A stretch of DNA of 64,000 nt, from the NCBI RefSeq assembly GCF_024753245.1, contig NZ_JANUGX010000002.1, positions 1 to 64,000 of the forward strand, read 5' to 3'. Both the position numbers and the translations under genes were made by a program. Position 1 is the first letter of the stretch. Each line of letters begins with the position of its first letter. The notes under the pieces were generated by a model, which was not told the origin of the DNA, searched no databases, and was given only the letters and a program-made list of their open reading frames with translations. Shown piece after piece: positions 9,435-19,331 of the stretch. Source of the DNA: Massilia norwichensis (GTDB lineage Bacteria > Pseudomonadota > Gammaproteobacteria > Burkholderiales > Burkholderiaceae_D).

Positions 9435-10469
9435 ATGATCACCCCTCAAGAAGCACTCCTCCGCTGCATCGAACACCGCGAGATCTTCCACGACGAGATG
9501 CTGCACCTGTTCCGCGAGATCATGTCGGGCAAGCTGTCGCCGACCATGGTCGCGGCACTGACGGTCGGCCTGCGCGTGAAGAAGGAAACCATCGGCGAGA
9601 TCACCGCCGCGGCCCAGGTCATGCGCGAATTCTCGACCAAGGTGCCGATGGCCGACACCACCCACCTGCTCGACATCGTCGGCACCGGCGGCGACGGCGC
9701 GCACACCTTCAATATTTCGACGGCGTCGATGTTCGTGGCGGCGGCAGCCGGCGCGCGCGTGGCCAAGCACGGCGGACGCAGCGTGTCTTCGTCTTCCGGC
9801 AGCGCCGACCTGATCGAATCGCTGGGGGCGCAGATCGACCTCAAGCCCGAGCAGATCGCGCAGTCGATCGCGCAGACCGGCATCGGCTTCATGTTCGCTC
9901 CGAACCACCATGCGGCGATGAAGAACGTGGCGCCGGTGCGCCGCGAACTCGGCGTGCGCAGCATCTTCAACATCCTGGGACCGCTGACCAATCCGGCCGG
10001 CGCACCGAACATCCTGATGGGTGTGTTCCACCCCGACCTGGTCGGCATCCAGGTGCGCGTGCTGCAGCGCCTCGGCGCCGAACATGCGGTGGTGGTCTGG
10101 GGTCGCGACAACATGGACGAAGTCTCGCTGGGCGCCGGCACCATGGTCGGTGAACTGATCAACGGCGAGATCCGCGAATACGAAATCCACCCGGAAGACT
10201 TCGGTTTGCAGATGATCGCCAGCCGCAACCTGAAAGTGGCCGACGCCGCCGAATCGAAGCTGCGCGTGATGGAAGCGCTGCGCGGCGAGCCGGGTCCGGC
10301 GCACGACATCGTGGCGCTGAACGCTGGCACCGCGCTGTATGCGGCAGGCGTGGCAACGTCGATCGAAGAAGGCCTGCAGAAGGCGCGCGCCGCCATCGCT
10401 TCCGGCGCGGCGCTGGCCAAGCTCGACCAGTTCGTCAGCGTGACCCGCCAGCTGGGCGCAGCGAACTGA
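9435..10469 (+). CDS. trpD: Anthranilate phosphoribosyltransferase
   Basis: A 344-residue enzyme adding phosphoribose from PRPP to anthranilate. Family motifs are GTGGDG (residues 83-88), the [16 protein letters not shown] loop and ADAAE-type C-terminal sequence. The start at 9435 (MITPQEALL) matches the family; the longer reading runs through the REP element. It is followed after 1 bp by the LysE-family gene. It appears complete and ordinary. Confidence 0.97.
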   Translation: MITPQEALLRCIEHREIFHDEMLHLFREIMSGKLSPTMVAALTVGLRVKKETIGEITAAAQVMREFSTKVPMADTTHLLDIVGTGGDGAHTFNISTASMFVAAAAGARVAKHGGRSVSSSSGSADLIESLGAQIDLKPEQIAQSIAQTGIGFMFAPNHHAAMKNVAPVRRELGVRSIFNILGPLTNPAGAPNILMGVFHPDLVGIQVRVLQRLGAEHAVVVWGRDNMDEVSLGAGTMVGELINGEIREYEIHPEDFGLQMIASRNLKVADAAESKLRVMEALRGEPGPAHDIVALNAGTALYAAGVATSIEEGLQKARAAIASGAALAKLDQFVSVTRQLGAAN

Positions 10470-10470
10470 G

Positions 10471-11106
10471 ATGCTGGGCATCCACGACCTGCCCTTCTTC
10501 ATTCTCTCGGGGCTGCTGCTCAACATTCTGCCCGGCCCCGATTCGCTGCTCATTATGACCCGCAGCGCCACCCAGGGCTGGCGCGCCGGCAGCGCGGCCG
10601 CGTTCGGCATCGGCGCCGGCACCTTCGTGCACATCCTGGCTGCGGCGCTCGGACTGTCCGCGGTGCTGGCAACCTCTGCCGCCGCGTTCACGGTCGTAAA
10701 ACTGGTTGGCGCGGCTTATATTTTATGGATGGCGCTCAGCCTGCTGCGCAGCAAGCGCGTCACGGAAAGCGCCGCTGCACCGGCCGTAGCGCCCCTGCCC
10801 TACCGAAAAATCTTTGGCCAAGGTTTCCTGACGAATGTGCTGAACCCGAAGGTGGCGCTGTTCTTCCTTGCCTTCGTCCCGCAATTCATCGATGCCGATG
10901 CGCCGAACAAGGCCCTGGCCTTCATCGTCCTCGGCTGCATCTTTAATGTTAACGGCATGCTGTGGTGTAACGCGCTGTCCTTGTTCACGGCCCGGGCCAG
11001 CGAGCGCGTCAAGCTAAGCCCTGTCGTGTCCCTGTGGCTCAAGCGCGTCACCGGCAGCCTGTTCGTCTGGCTCGGCGTCAAACTGGCGCTGTCCCGGCAA
11101 TCCTGA
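10471..11106 (+). CDS. LysE/RhtB-family amino-acid exporter
   Basis: A 211-residue membrane protein of about six spans with the LysE/RhtB N-terminal pattern (NILPGPDSLLIMTRSATQGWRAG). Members export amino acids or homoserine-lactone-like compounds. It sits inside the trp operon, 1 bp after trpD and 9 bp before trpC, so it should be co-expressed with tryptophan synthesis. Export of tryptophan, an intermediate or an analogue is an inference from context; the family as a whole is too broad to predict the substrate. Confidence 0.92.
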   Translation: MLGIHDLPFFILSGLLLNILPGPDSLLIMTRSATQGWRAGSAAAFGIGAGTFVHILAAALGLSAVLATSAAAFTVVKLVGAAYILWMALSLLRSKRVTESAAAPAVAPLPYRKIFGQGFLTNVLNPKVALFFLAFVPQFIDADAPNKALAFIVLGCIFNVNGMLWCNALSLFTARASERVKLSPVVSLWLKRVTGSLFVWLGVKLALSRQS

Positions 11107-11115
11107 AGGTCTCCC

Positions 11116-11916
11116 ATGTCCGACATCCTCAACAAGATCCTGGCGGTAAAGGCCGATGAAGTCGCCGCCGCAAAAAAACACCGCGACCTGTACAGCCTGC
11201 GCCGCGAAGTCGAAACCGACACCGAACTGCGCGCCAAGCTGCGCGGTTTCGAAAGCAGCCTCCGCCGCAATATCGAGCTAGGGCGCGCCGGCGTGATCGC
11301 CGAAGTGAAAAAGGCTTCGCCGTCGAAGGGCGTGCTGCGCGCCGACTTCCAGCCGGCGGCCATCGCCGAAAGCTATGCCAAGGGCGGCGCGGCTTGCCTG
11401 TCGGTGCTGACCGACGAACAATTCTTCCAGGGCTCGAGCGCCTACCTGCAACAGGCGCGCGCCGCCTGCGAGCTGCCGGTGATCCGCAAGGATTTCGTGG
11501 TCGACCTCTACCAGGTGTATGAAGCGCGGGCGATGGGTGCCGATGCGATCCTCCTGATCGTCGCGGCCCTGGACCACGGCCTGATGGCGGAACTCGAAGC
11601 CTGTGCTCAGGAACTCGGCATGGATGTGCTGGTCGAAGTGCATGACGGCGATGAGTTGAACGCTGCGCTGCGCCTCAAAACGAGGCTGCTGGGCATCAAC
11701 AACCGCAACCTGCGCACCTTCGAAGTCACGCTCGACACCACCCTCGGCCTGCTGCCGAACATCCCGGCGGAGCGCCTGGTGGTGACCGAGTCGGGCATCC
11801 TGGCGCCGGCCGACGTCAAGCGCATGCGCGACGCCAACGTGCATGCCTTCCTGGTGGGCGAGGCCTTCATGCGCGCGCCCGATCCTGGCACGGAGTTGCG
11901 ACGTTTATTTGACTAG
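11116..11916 (+). CDS. trpC: Indole-3-glycerol-phosphate synthase
   Basis: A 266-residue TIM-barrel enzyme closing the indole ring from CdRP. Signature segments are [38 protein letters not shown] and [10 protein letters not shown]. It is the stand-alone TrpC form without a fused PRAI (TrpF) domain. It ends 3 bp before the downstream lipoprotein gene. trpF, trpB and trpA are not in the window, so the pathway is split as in related bacteria. Confidence 0.98.
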   Translation: MSDILNKILAVKADEVAAAKKHRDLYSLRREVETDTELRAKLRGFESSLRRNIELGRAGVIAEVKKASPSKGVLRADFQPAAIAESYAKGGAACLSVLTDEQFFQGSSAYLQQARAACELPVIRKDFVVDLYQVYEARAMGADAILLIVAALDHGLMAELEACAQELGMDVLVEVHDGDELNAALRLKTRLLGINNRNLRTFEVTLDTTLGLLPNIPAERLVVTESGILAPADVKRMRDANVHAFLVGEAFMRAPDPGTELRRLFD

Positions 11917-11919
11917 ATC

Positions 11920-12441
11920 ATGAAAACGATCATCCGCTCAAGCCTGGTTTTAGTAACTTCAATCGCAGGCTTGAGCGGATGCTCGACTGTGATCACGGCC
12001 ACGACCGCCGTCGCCTCCACCGTGGGGCATGTTGCCGGCGCGGTGGTCCGCCCCTTCACTTCTTCCCCTGCGTCGAAGCCCGCATCGCTTCCCTCGCCGG
12101 CCGGCCTGGACGACTACAAGACCCAGGTCGCGCGCCACGTCGTCGAGCACAATCCCGGCCACAACTACGACGGCACGCTGCCGCCCCTGCTGCCGGCCAT
12201 CGTCGTCCTGGAAATCACGGTCGACCGCGACGGCCAGCTGACCGAAGTCGCGGTGCAGCGCTCGCGCGACCCCGATGCCTCCGAAGTCGCCCTCGACGCG
12301 GTGCGCCGCAGCACGCCGTTGCCGCCACCGCAGCAGCTGGCGCAGGCGGGCGGCAAGCTCACCTTCTCGGAAACCTTCCTGTTCGCGGACAGCAGGCGCT
12401 ACCAGTTGCGCAGCCTGGCCGGGCCGCAGGCGTCGGAATAA
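11920..12441 (+). CDS. TonB-C-domain lipoprotein
   Basis: A 173-residue protein with a lipoprotein signal ending in GLSGC (Cys21) and a C-terminal TonB-like fold (VVLEITVDRDGQLTEVAVQR, then the DAVRR helix). TonB C-domains usually bind the TonB box of outer-membrane receptors, but this one lacks the N-terminal transmembrane anchor with SHLS-type His and has a lipid anchor instead, so energy transduction is doubtful. It starts 3 bp after trpC (an ATG within the TAGATCATG junction), so it is probably read from the trp transcript, without an obvious functional link. Confidence 0.8.
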   Translation: MKTIIRSSLVLVTSIAGLSGCSTVITATTAVASTVGHVAGAVVRPFTSSPASKPASLPSPAGLDDYKTQVARHVVEHNPGHNYDGTLPPLLPAIVVLEITVDRDGQLTEVAVQRSRDPDASEVALDAVRRSTPLPPPQQLAQAGGKLTFSETFLFADSRRYQLRSLAGPQASE

Positions 12442-12474
12442 TTTACGAAAATACGCTTGCGGCATAATGGGGGG

Positions 12475-13278
12475 ATGAACACCTCCCCACTCCTGGCCAG
12501 CGACGTCTGGATCGATCATCCGCAGGGTCGCCTGTTCAGCCGGCTCTGGCGCCATACCGACGCCAACCAACTGGCCGGCAAAACAACGCCCATCGTCCTG
12601 TTCCACGACTCCCTGGGGTGCGTCGATCTGTGGCGCGATTTTCCCGCTCTGCTCGCGGTCACGACCGGCCGCGACGTGATCGCCTACGATCGCCTCGGCT
12701 TCGGCCGTTCCGACCGGCGGGAAGGAAAACTGGCACTGGACTTCATCGCCGACGAAGCACGCGCTTACTTCCCGCTAGTGTGCGAGCGCCTGGGTGTGGA
12801 TCGCTTCATCGCCTTCGGCCATAGCGTCGGCGGCGGCATGGCCGTGCACTGCGCGGCCCAGTATCCGGAACGTTGCGAGGGACTGATCACCGAATCCGCG
12901 CAGGCCTTCGTCGGCGAGGAAACGCGGGCGGGCTTACTGGAAGCCCAAGGGCGGTTCGAGGACGCACGCGCCCAGTCGCGCCTGGAGAAATACCACGGCA
13001 GCAAAGCGACTTGGGTACTCGATGCCTGGTTAGGCACCTGGCTCGATCCGGCATTCGCGGCGTGGTCGCTGCTGGATGTCCTGCCGGCGGTGACCTGCCC
13101 GGTGCTGGCCATCCACGGCGCGCTGGACGAATACGGTTCGTCCAGGCACCCGGAGACGATTGCGGAACATGCCGGCGGCCCCGCGCAGGTCCGTCTCCTG
13201 CCCGGGACCTACCACGTCCCGCACAGGGAGCGGCCCGACGAGATCGCCGCGCTGGTGGCCGGCTTCAGCTCGCGCTAG
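12475..13278 (+). CDS. Alpha/beta hydrolase
   Basis: A 267-residue alpha/beta-hydrolase-fold protein with the nucleophile elbow GHSVGGG (Ser about 117), an upstream FHDSLGCVDLW loop, an acid residue near HGALDEYG and the catalytic-type His in LPGTYHVPHRE. The ATG at 12475 is preceded by a GGGG tract acting as a poor SD. The substrate is unknown. Its 3' end overlaps the convergent M61 peptidase gene by 14 bp. Confidence 0.85.
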   Translation: MNTSPLLASDVWIDHPQGRLFSRLWRHTDANQLAGKTTPIVLFHDSLGCVDLWRDFPALLAVTTGRDVIAYDRLGFGRSDRREGKLALDFIADEARAYFPLVCERLGVDRFIAFGHSVGGGMAVHCAAQYPERCEGLITESAQAFVGEETRAGLLEAQGRFEDARAQSRLEKYHGSKATWVLDAWLGTWLDPAFAAWSLLDVLPAVTCPVLAIHGALDEYGSSRHPETIAEHAGGPAQVRLLPGTYHVPHRERPDEIAALVAGFSSR

Positions 13279-15097
13279 GCCGCGCAATCGCCGCCGCCCG
13301 GCGCGCACCCGCCGGCGCCACGCCGATGCTGACGCTCGGCGCCACGCAGCCCTGCAAGGTCACGTCGAAGCGCATCAGTTCGTCGCGACGGAAGACGTGC
13401 ACCTCGACGGTATCGCCGACGCGGTAGCGCGCGAACAGCTGGTCCAGGTTGGACGGATTGCCGTTGACGCGCAGGCCGTCGATCGCGATCACGATGTCGC
13501 CCGCCGACAGGCCGCCCTGGTGGGCCGCCCCGCCCTCATGGACCTGGGTCAGCTTGGCGCCCAGCGGGTCGCGGCCGAGGCCGACGTTCAACGAAGGCTT
13601 GCTGGTCTTGCGCTCATCCAGCACCTTGACGCCGAAAGGCGCGTACAGCTTGGCCAGCGGGATGTCGTCGGTGCCGCGCACATGGCGCTCGAAGATGGAT
13701 TTCAGGCGCAGGCCGCTGACTTCGTCGAACAGCGCTTCCACTTCCTTCTCGGTGATGCCGCGGCCGCTGCCCGACGCGCCGGCGTAGAAATCGCGGCCGT
13801 AGCGCTCCCACAGCGTGCGCATCAGGTCGTCCAGCGACTTCTCGCCGCCGGTCTTGGCGCGGATCGTCAGGTCGAAGGCCAGGCCGACCAGCGAGCCCTT
13901 GGTGTAGTAGCTGATGATGGCGTTCGGCGCGTTCTCGTCCTGGCGGTAGTACTTGGTCCAGGCATCGAAGCTGGATTCGGCGATGCTTTGCTTGGTGCGG
14001 CCGCTGCCGCGCCAGACGCTGCCGACGGTCTTGCCGAGCAGTTTGAAATAGGTTGCTTCGCTGATGATGCCGCTGCGGACCAGCATCAGGTCGTCGTAAT
14101 AGCTGGTGAAGCCTTCGAACAGCCACAGCAGCGGCGTGTAGTTCTCGACCTGCAGGTCGTAGGGCGCGAACACGGCCGGCTTGATGCGCTTGACGTTCCA
14201 GGTGTGGAAGTACTCGTGGCTGCACAGGCCGAGGAAGGTGATATAGCCTTCGCTGCGCTCGGCGGTCCTCAAAGCGGCGGTGGTCGGCAGGTCGTTGCGC
14301 GAGCAGATCAGGGCCGTCGAGGCGCGGTGTTCGAGGCCGCCATAGCCATCGCCGACCGCCATCGTCAGGAACACGTAGCGGTCCATCGGCGCTTTTTTCG
14401 TCTTCGGCTCGAAGAAGGCGATCTGGGTTTCGCAGATGGCTTTCAGGTCCTGCTGCAGGCGCTCCATGTCCAGGTTGGGCACGCGGCCGGTGACCACGAT
14501 GTCGTGCTGGATGCCATAGGCTTTGAAGGATGCCAGCGCAAACTCGCCCATCTCCACCGGATGGTCGATCAGCTCGTCGTAGTCGGCGGCGATGTAGGTG
14601 CCGAAGCCGTAACGCTTGGCGCCGAGTTCCGGTAGCGAGGTCGCCACGCGCCAATCGCTGGCATCCGGGTGGCCCGGACGCTGGATGTCGACCTGGTGCG
14701 GCACCGCTTCCTGGCCCTGCACGCGCAGGAACACGCTGGTGCCGTTGAAGAAACCGTGGGTCTGGTCGAGGTGGGCGGCGCGCACCGACATATCCCAGGC
14801 ATAGACTTCGTAGTGCAGGGTCAAGGGGCCGGCCACCGGGGCGGCGCGCCAGGTGTGCTTGTCGAGCTTGACCAGTTCGACCGGCTGGCCGCCGGACTCC
14901 GCGCGGATGCGCACGATGTTGCGGGCGAACTCGCGGATCATGTAGCTGCCCGGGATCCAGGCCGGCAGCGCGAACACCTGCCCTTCCGGGTTTGGTGCCG
15001 CAACGGTGACGGTGACGTTGAACAGGTGGCCCGCGAGGTCCTTCGGCACGATGGTGTATTGCACCCCGGCCGGTTTCTTCTGACTGGTTTTTTTCAT
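13265..15097 (-). CDS. M61-family metallopeptidase with PDZ domain
   Basis: A 610-residue M61 (glycyl aminopeptidase-like) protein. The N-terminal beta domain (PEGQVFALPAWIPGSYMIRE) is followed by a zinc site HEYFHTW near residue 293 and a C-terminal PDZ domain (GAAHQGGLSAGDIVIAIDG). It should remove N-terminal Gly or Ala from peptides. The ATG at 15097 is taken as start; a TTG 12 bases upstream (15109) is possible and neither has a strong SD. No clear signal peptide is visible. It converges on the hydrolase gene, with overlapping 3' ends. Confidence 0.93.
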   Translation of the reverse strand: MKKTSQKKPAGVQYTIVPKDLAGHLFNVTVTVAAPNPEGQVFALPAWIPGSYMIREFARNIVRIRAESGGQPVELVKLDKHTWRAAPVAGPLTLHYEVYAWDMSVRAAHLDQTHGFFNGTSVFLRVQGQEAVPHQVDIQRPGHPDASDWRVATSLPELGAKRYGFGTYIAADYDELIDHPVEMGEFALASFKAYGIQHDIVVTGRVPNLDMERLQQDLKAICETQIAFFEPKTKKAPMDRYVFLTMAVGDGYGGLEHRASTALICSRNDLPTTAALRTAERSEGYITFLGLCSHEYFHTWNVKRIKPAVFAPYDLQVENYTPLLWLFEGFTSYYDDLMLVRSGIISEATYFKLLGKTVGSVWRGSGRTKQSIAESSFDAWTKYYRQDENAPNAIISYYTKGSLVGLAFDLTIRAKTGGEKSLDDLMRTLWERYGRDFYAGASGSGRGITEKEVEALFDEVSGLRLKSIFERHVRGTDDIPLAKLYAPFGVKVLDERKTSKPSLNVGLGRDPLGAKLTQVHEGGAAHQGGLSAGDIVIAIDGLRVNGNPSNLDQLFARYRVGDTVEVHVFRRDELMRFDVTLQGCVAPSVSIGVAPAGARRAAAIARPSAS

Positions 15098-15175
15098 GGC
15101 GATGAACAATCTCTCACTTTTTCACCGTAGTGTAATCGGATTCTTCGGCGAAAGGTGTTCAAAACGTATGCATAC

Positions 15176-15760
15176 CTACAGGTCGGCGGGGGTGTCGATA
15201 TCTCTGAAAATGCCGGGATCGGTCACCGCGATCTCGGCGACCGGACAGGTTTGCAGCAGACGGCGCGCGCCCTGGTCGCCGGACAGCGCCAGCAGCGCAT
15301 CGAGGTGGACGCGGCCAAAGCCGACCGGATTGCCGCGCCGGCCGTCCAGCACCGGGGCGGCAATGCCGGCGCCCGCCGCCAGCGCATCGGCCAGCAGCCG
15401 CAAGGTGGCAGGCGCCACGTGCGGCATGTCGCCCAGCGCCACCAGCCAGGCTTGCGGATCGTGAGAGAGGGAATGGCGGATCGCCTGCACCAGCGACGCC
15501 GCCATGCCGGTGTCGGCGTCGGGACAGACGGTGACTTCGCAGCCAAGGGAAGACAGCAGCGCGCCCACGCCGCCATCGTCGGGCGGCACCACGGCGATCA
15601 CGGTATCGAAAAGGGACAGCAGCTTGCGCGCACTGGCGACGACCACCGGGTCGCCGCCGGCGGCGGGCAGCGGCTGGAGCAGCTTGTTGCGCTGCCCCAG
15701 CGGATCGAAACGGCGTCCCCTGCCGGCGGCGAGCAAAATGCCAACGACAGGGGCGTTCAT
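15176..15760 (-). CDS. MocA-like molybdenum cofactor nucleotidyltransferase
   Basis: A 194-residue NTP-transferase with the N-terminal nucleotide-binding motif LLAAGRGRRFDP, a KLLQPL segment and the metal-binding Asp of VALGDMPHV. MobA/MocA proteins attach GMP or CMP to the molybdopterin cofactor. MocA (CMP) is the form needed by xanthine-dehydrogenase-family enzymes. It begins 4 bp after the Mo-subunit gene and is the last of a three-gene operon, so a dedicated cofactor-maturation role is a well-supported inference. Confidence 0.9.
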   Translation of the reverse strand: MNAPVVGILLAAGRGRRFDPLGQRNKLLQPLPAAGGDPVVVASARKLLSLFDTVIAVVPPDDGGVGALLSSLGCEVTVCPDADTGMAASLVQAIRHSLSHDPQAWLVALGDMPHVAPATLRLLADALAAGAGIAAPVLDGRRGNPVGFGRVHLDALLALSGDQGARRLLQTCPVAEIAVTDPGIFRDIDTPADL

Positions 15761-15764
15761 GCGC

Positions 15765-17993
15765 TTACGCCGAAGCCAGGTCGAAGGGCAGCTTGCGCAG
15801 CCGCTTGCCGGTCAGCTTGAACAGGGCGTTGGCGAAGGCCGGCGCCAGCGGCGGCAGGCCGGGTTCGCCGAGGCCGGTCGGCGGGTCGTTCGAAGGCACG
15901 ATGTGCACCTCGACCTGCGGCATGTCATTCATGCGCGCCACCGTGTAGTCGCCGAAGTTCTGCTGCTCGACCACGCCGTCCTTCAGCGTGATGCGCGCGC
16001 CCGGCAGCGTGGTACCCAGCGCCATCAGCGCCGCGCCCTCGACCTGGGCCGCCACGCTGAGCGGGTTCACCGCCAGGTTGCAGTGCACGCCGGCGACCGC
16101 CTTGTGCAGCTTCGGCGTGCCGTCCTTGGCGATCGACGCCTCGACCACGTAGGCCACCACGGTGCCGAAGGACTCGTGCACGGCGACGCCCCAGGCGCGG
16201 CCTTTCGGCAGCGTCTTCTTGCCGTAGCCGGACTTGGCCACCGCCAGGTCCAGCGCCGCATGGTGGCGCGCGTGTTTCGGATCGATCAGCTTCTTGCGGT
16301 ACGCGACCGGATCCATCCCGGCCGCATGCGCCGCCTCGTCGATCAGGGTTTCCATCACAAAGGCGGTGTGGGTCGAGCCCACCGAGCGCCACCACAGCAC
16401 CGGCACATTGGCCTTGGCCATGTGCGCGCTGAGGTTCATCGGCACGTCGTAGGGTGCGCCCATGCCTTCGACCATGGTGCTGTCCACGCCCTTCTGGATC
16501 ATGAAGCCTTCGAAAGGCGTGCCGGCGGCGATCGACTGGCCGACAATCACATGGTCCCAGGCCTGGATATTGCCCTGCGCGTCCAGGCCGATCTCGGCGC
16601 GGTGCAGGTGGGACGGACGGTAGTAGCCGCCGCGGATGTCGTCTTCGCGGCTCCACATCATCTTGACCGGGCCGTTGTTCCCTGCTTCCTTCCACGCCTT
16701 GGCGATGTTGACCGCCTCGACCACGAAGTCCGAGCTCGGCACCGCGCGCCGGCCGAAGCCGCCGCCCGCCATCATCGTGTGCAGGGTCACCTGCTCCGGC
16801 TTGAGGCCGGCCGTTTTCGCGGCGGCAGCCTGGTCGCCGGTCTGGAACTGCGAACCGACCCACAGCGTGCAGCTGTCATCCTTCAGGTCGACGGTGCAGT
16901 TGATCGGCTCCATCGGCGCGTGCGCCAGATACGGGAATTCGTAGACGGCCGAGATCTTCTTCGCGGCCGTGGCCAGCTTGCCCGTATCGGCTTCGCGCGC
17001 GACCGCACCCGGGGTCTTGGCCAGCGCGTCGAATTCGGCCAGCTGGGCGGCGGAATCGAGCTTGGCGACGCCGGCGGTATCCCATTCGATCTCCAGCGCG
17101 TCGCGGCCCTGCTTGGCCGGCCAGTAGCCATCGGCGATCACGGCGATGCCGCGGCCACCGCGGTCGACCGGGATCTCCAGCACGGCCAGCACGCCGCGGA
17201 TCGCCTTCGCTTTCGACGCGTCGAATTTGGCGACCTTGGCGCCGAACACCGGCGGGTGCGCGACCACCGCGACCTTCGCGCCTTCCGGCTTGAAGTCGAT
17301 GCCGAACTGCTGGCGGCCGCTGGACTTGGCGCGCGCATCCAGGCGCTTCATCGGTTTGCCGATGTAGCGGAACTGCTTCGCATCCTTCAGCGTGACCGCT
17401 TCCGGGACCGGCTGCTTCATCGCGGCGTCGGCCAAGGCGCCGTAGCTCGCTTTCTGGCCGGCGGGGCCGTAGACCACGCCCTTGGCGGTGCGGCACTGCG
17501 CCGGGCTCACTTTCCACTGCTCGGCGGCGGCGGCCACCAGCATGGTGCGGGCGCGGGCGCCGATTTCGCGGTATTGGGTGAAGGAGTGGGCGATGGTGCC
17601 CGAGCCGCCGGTGATCTGCATGCCGAAGGCCGGGTCTTTATAGGCCTCGCCGGCCGGCGCCAGTTCGGCGCGCATCTGCGTCCAGTCGGCGTCCAGCTCG
17701 TCGGCGATCACCATCGGCAGCGCCGTGTGCACGCCCTGGCCGAACTCGAGGCGGTTGACGATCACGGTGACGGTATTGTCCGGCGCCACGCGCAGGAAGG
17801 CGTTCGGCGCGTAGACGACCGGCTTGCCCTCCGCCGCGCGCGCCATGCGACCGCCGCCCGGCAGCATGAAGCCCAGCACCAGGCCGCCGCTGGCGACCGC
17901 GCCGGCCTTCAGGAAACCGCGGCGCGAACTTGCCATGCGCGTACCCGCCGCGGCGCTGATTAAGCCCGCGTTCTTGAACCATTCTGCTCGCAT
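15765..17993 (-). CDS. Molybdopterin-binding subunit of a xanthine dehydrogenase-family oxidase
   Basis: A 742-residue molybdopterin subunit of the isoquinoline 1-oxidoreductase (IorB) or aldehyde-oxidase type. An N-terminal twin-arginine signal [11 protein letters not shown] near residue 22 implies Tat export to the periplasm. The catalytic glutamate motif [10 protein letters not shown] is near the C-terminus, and Mo-cofactor loops include [16 protein letters not shown] 6 bases before ATG 17993 supports this start over an internal ATG at 17936. It would hydroxylate a heterocycle or aldehyde, passing electrons to the adjacent 2Fe-2S subunit. No cytochrome subunit gene is adjacent, so the electron acceptor is unknown. 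Confidence 0.93.
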   Translation of the reverse strand: MRAEWFKNAGLISAAAGTRMASSRRGFLKAGAVASGGLVLGFMLPGGGRMARAAEGKPVVYAPNAFLRVAPDNTVTVIVNRLEFGQGVHTALPMVIADELDADWTQMRAELAPAGEAYKDPAFGMQITGGSGTIAHSFTQYREIGARARTMLVAAAAEQWKVSPAQCRTAKGVVYGPAGQKASYGALADAAMKQPVPEAVTLKDAKQFRYIGKPMKRLDARAKSSGRQQFGIDFKPEGAKVAVVAHPPVFGAKVAKFDASKAKAIRGVLAVLEIPVDRGGRGIAVIADGYWPAKQGRDALEIEWDTAGVAKLDSAAQLAEFDALAKTPGAVAREADTGKLATAAKKISAVYEFPYLAHAPMEPINCTVDLKDDSCTLWVGSQFQTGDQAAAAKTAGLKPEQVTLHTMMAGGGFGRRAVPSSDFVVEAVNIAKAWKEAGNNGPVKMMWSREDDIRGGYYRPSHLHRAEIGLDAQGNIQAWDHVIVGQSIAAGTPFEGFMIQKGVDSTMVEGMGAPYDVPMNLSAHMAKANVPVLWWRSVGSTHTAFVMETLIDEAAHAAGMDPVAYRKKLIDPKHARHHAALDLAVAKSGYGKKTLPKGRAWGVAVHESFGTVVAYVVEASIAKDGTPKLHKAVAGVHCNLAVNPLSVAAQVEGAALMALGTTLPGARITLKDGVVEQQNFGDYTVARMNDMPQVEVHIVPSNDPPTGLGEPGLPPLAPAFANALFKLTGKRLRKLPFDLASA

Positions 17994-18005
17994 GTCGGCT
18001 CCTCT

Positions 18006-18464
18006 TTACGCGATGGTCTTGGCGGCATCCTTGATGGCCGCGCGGATGCGTTGGTAGGTGCCGCAGCGGCAGATGTTGCCGCTCATGGCGTTGTCGATGT
18101 CGGCGTCCGTCGGCGCCTTGTTCACGCGCAGCAGCGCGGTCGCGCTCATCACCTGGCCGCTCTGGCAGTAACCGCACTGCGGCACGTCGTGCCTGACCCA
18201 GGCGTCCTGTACGGCCTTGCCGACCTTGTCGGCTTCCATCGCTTCGATGGTGGTGATCTTCTGGCCGGCGGCGGCGGAGATCGGCGTGATGCAGGAGCGG
18301 ATCGCCTCGCCGTTCAGGTGCACGGTGCAGGCGCCGCACAGGGCCGCGCCGCAACCGAACTTGGTGCCGGTCATGTTGAGGTTGTCGCGCAGCGCCCAGA
18401 GGATGGGCGTGGAGGGATCGGCGTCGACCTGCTGGTCGCGCCCGTTGATGTTCAAAGTGACCAC
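18006..18464 (-). CDS. 2Fe-2S subunit of the molybdenum hydroxylase
   Basis: A 152-residue IorA-like iron-sulphur subunit with two cluster domains. The plant-type ferredoxin site is CGAALCGACTVH plus a Cys in RSCITP, and the four-helix site is CGYCQSGQ plus CRCGTYQRIR. It starts with GTG at 18464, 7 bases after GGGAG. The Mo-subunit gene begins 12 bp downstream, so they are co-translated and probably exported together through the Tat signal of the large subunit. Confidence 0.94.
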   Translation of the reverse strand: MVTLNINGRDQQVDADPSTPILWALRDNLNMTGTKFGCGAALCGACTVHLNGEAIRSCITPISAAAGQKITTIEAMEADKVGKAVQDAWVRHDVPQCGYCQSGQVMSATALLRVNKAPTDADIDNAMSGNICRCGTYQRIRAAIKDAAKTIA

Positions 18465-18513
18465 GTGTTTGCTCCCTAGTTTTGGACGGAGGTGCTGCTT
18501 TTATTGTGCGTGA

Positions 18514-18572
18514 CGTGGGCACGGGCTGCCCACCCTACCGGAATAAAGTAGGGTGGGCACCCCGTGCCCACG
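18514..18572. repeat. Long inverted repeat (25-bp arms)
   Basis: The arms 18514-18538 and 18548-18572 are reverse complements with a single mismatch (at 18526/18560) around a 9-bp loop. Core sequences are GTGGGCACGGG and CCCGTGCCCAC. There is no T-tract, and it sits between two same-strand genes (the 2Fe-2S subunit start and the dsbC end). It looks like a dispersed repeat of the GTAGGGTGGGCA type or an mRNA-processing hairpin, but one copy in one window cannot prove dispersal. Confidence 0.75.
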
Positions 18573-18577
18573 CAAAC

Positions 18578-19300
18578 TTACTGCTTGATCGATTCCAGTT
18601 TTTTCTCGAGCGTCGCCAGGTCCACAGCACCCGGAATCCGCGAACCATCGGCAAAGAAGATCGCCGGCGTGCCCTGGATCTTCAGCTTCTGGCCCAGCGC
18701 CAGCACCTTGTCGTTCGGGGTCGCGCAGTTCGGGGCCGCCGCCGGGGCGGCCTTCCCGCCGATCATCCAGTCGTCCCAGGCCTTGCTGCGGTCCGGCGCG
18801 CACCAGATGTTCTTCGACTTCTCGAACGAATCCTCGGACAGGATGTTGTACATGAAGGTATAGATGGTGACGTTGTCCAGGTCCTTCAGCGTGGTCTGGC
18901 GCAGGCGCTTGCAGTAGCCGCAGTTCGGGTCTTCGAACACGGCGATCACGCGCTTGCCGTCGCCCTTGACCTGCTTGATGGCATCGCCCAGCGGCAGGTC
19001 CGAGAACTTGATCTTGTTGATCTCGTCGATGCGCTCGCGCGTCAGGTCGCGCGTGGTCTTGGTATCGTAGACGTGGCCGATGACGAGGTATTCGCCCTTC
19101 TTGTCGGTGTACAGGATGTCGCCGGCGACGCGCACTTCATACAGGCCGCCGTACGGGGTTTCCTTGATCGATTCGATCTTGGCGCCGCCGAGGCGCGGCT
19201 CGATGTTCTTCTTGATGGTCGCCTCGACCGAATTCTGCGCGCCGACGCAGGATGTAACGAGGCCGGCCGCTAGCAGGACGGCGAGTTTGGTCTTGACCAT
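18578..19300 (-). CDS. dsbC: DsbC-type protein disulfide isomerase
   Basis: A 240-residue periplasmic thioredoxin-fold isomerase. It has a signal peptide (MVKTKLAVLLAAGLVTS), an N-terminal DsbC dimerisation domain (about 24-80) and a thioredoxin domain with active site CGYC (C127, C130) and cis-Pro loop GTPAIFF. It reshuffles wrong disulfides and is kept reduced by DsbD. Start 19300 is 9 bases after AGGAA. A second Cys pair (NIWCAPDR and PNCATPND) fits the structural disulfide of DsbC. The UbiH-like gene is 31 bp upstream on the same strand. Confidence 0.94.
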   Translation of the reverse strand: MVKTKLAVLLAAGLVTSCVGAQNSVEATIKKNIEPRLGGAKIESIKETPYGGLYEVRVAGDILYTDKKGEYLVIGHVYDTKTTRDLTRERIDEINKIKFSDLPLGDAIKQVKGDGKRVIAVFEDPNCGYCKRLRQTTLKDLDNVTIYTFMYNILSEDSFEKSKNIWCAPDRSKAWDDWMIGGKAAPAAAPNCATPNDKVLALGQKLKIQGTPAIFFADGSRIPGAVDLATLEKKLESIKQ

Positions 19301-19331
19301 GAATATATTTCCTAAAAAATTATTTGCCCAC

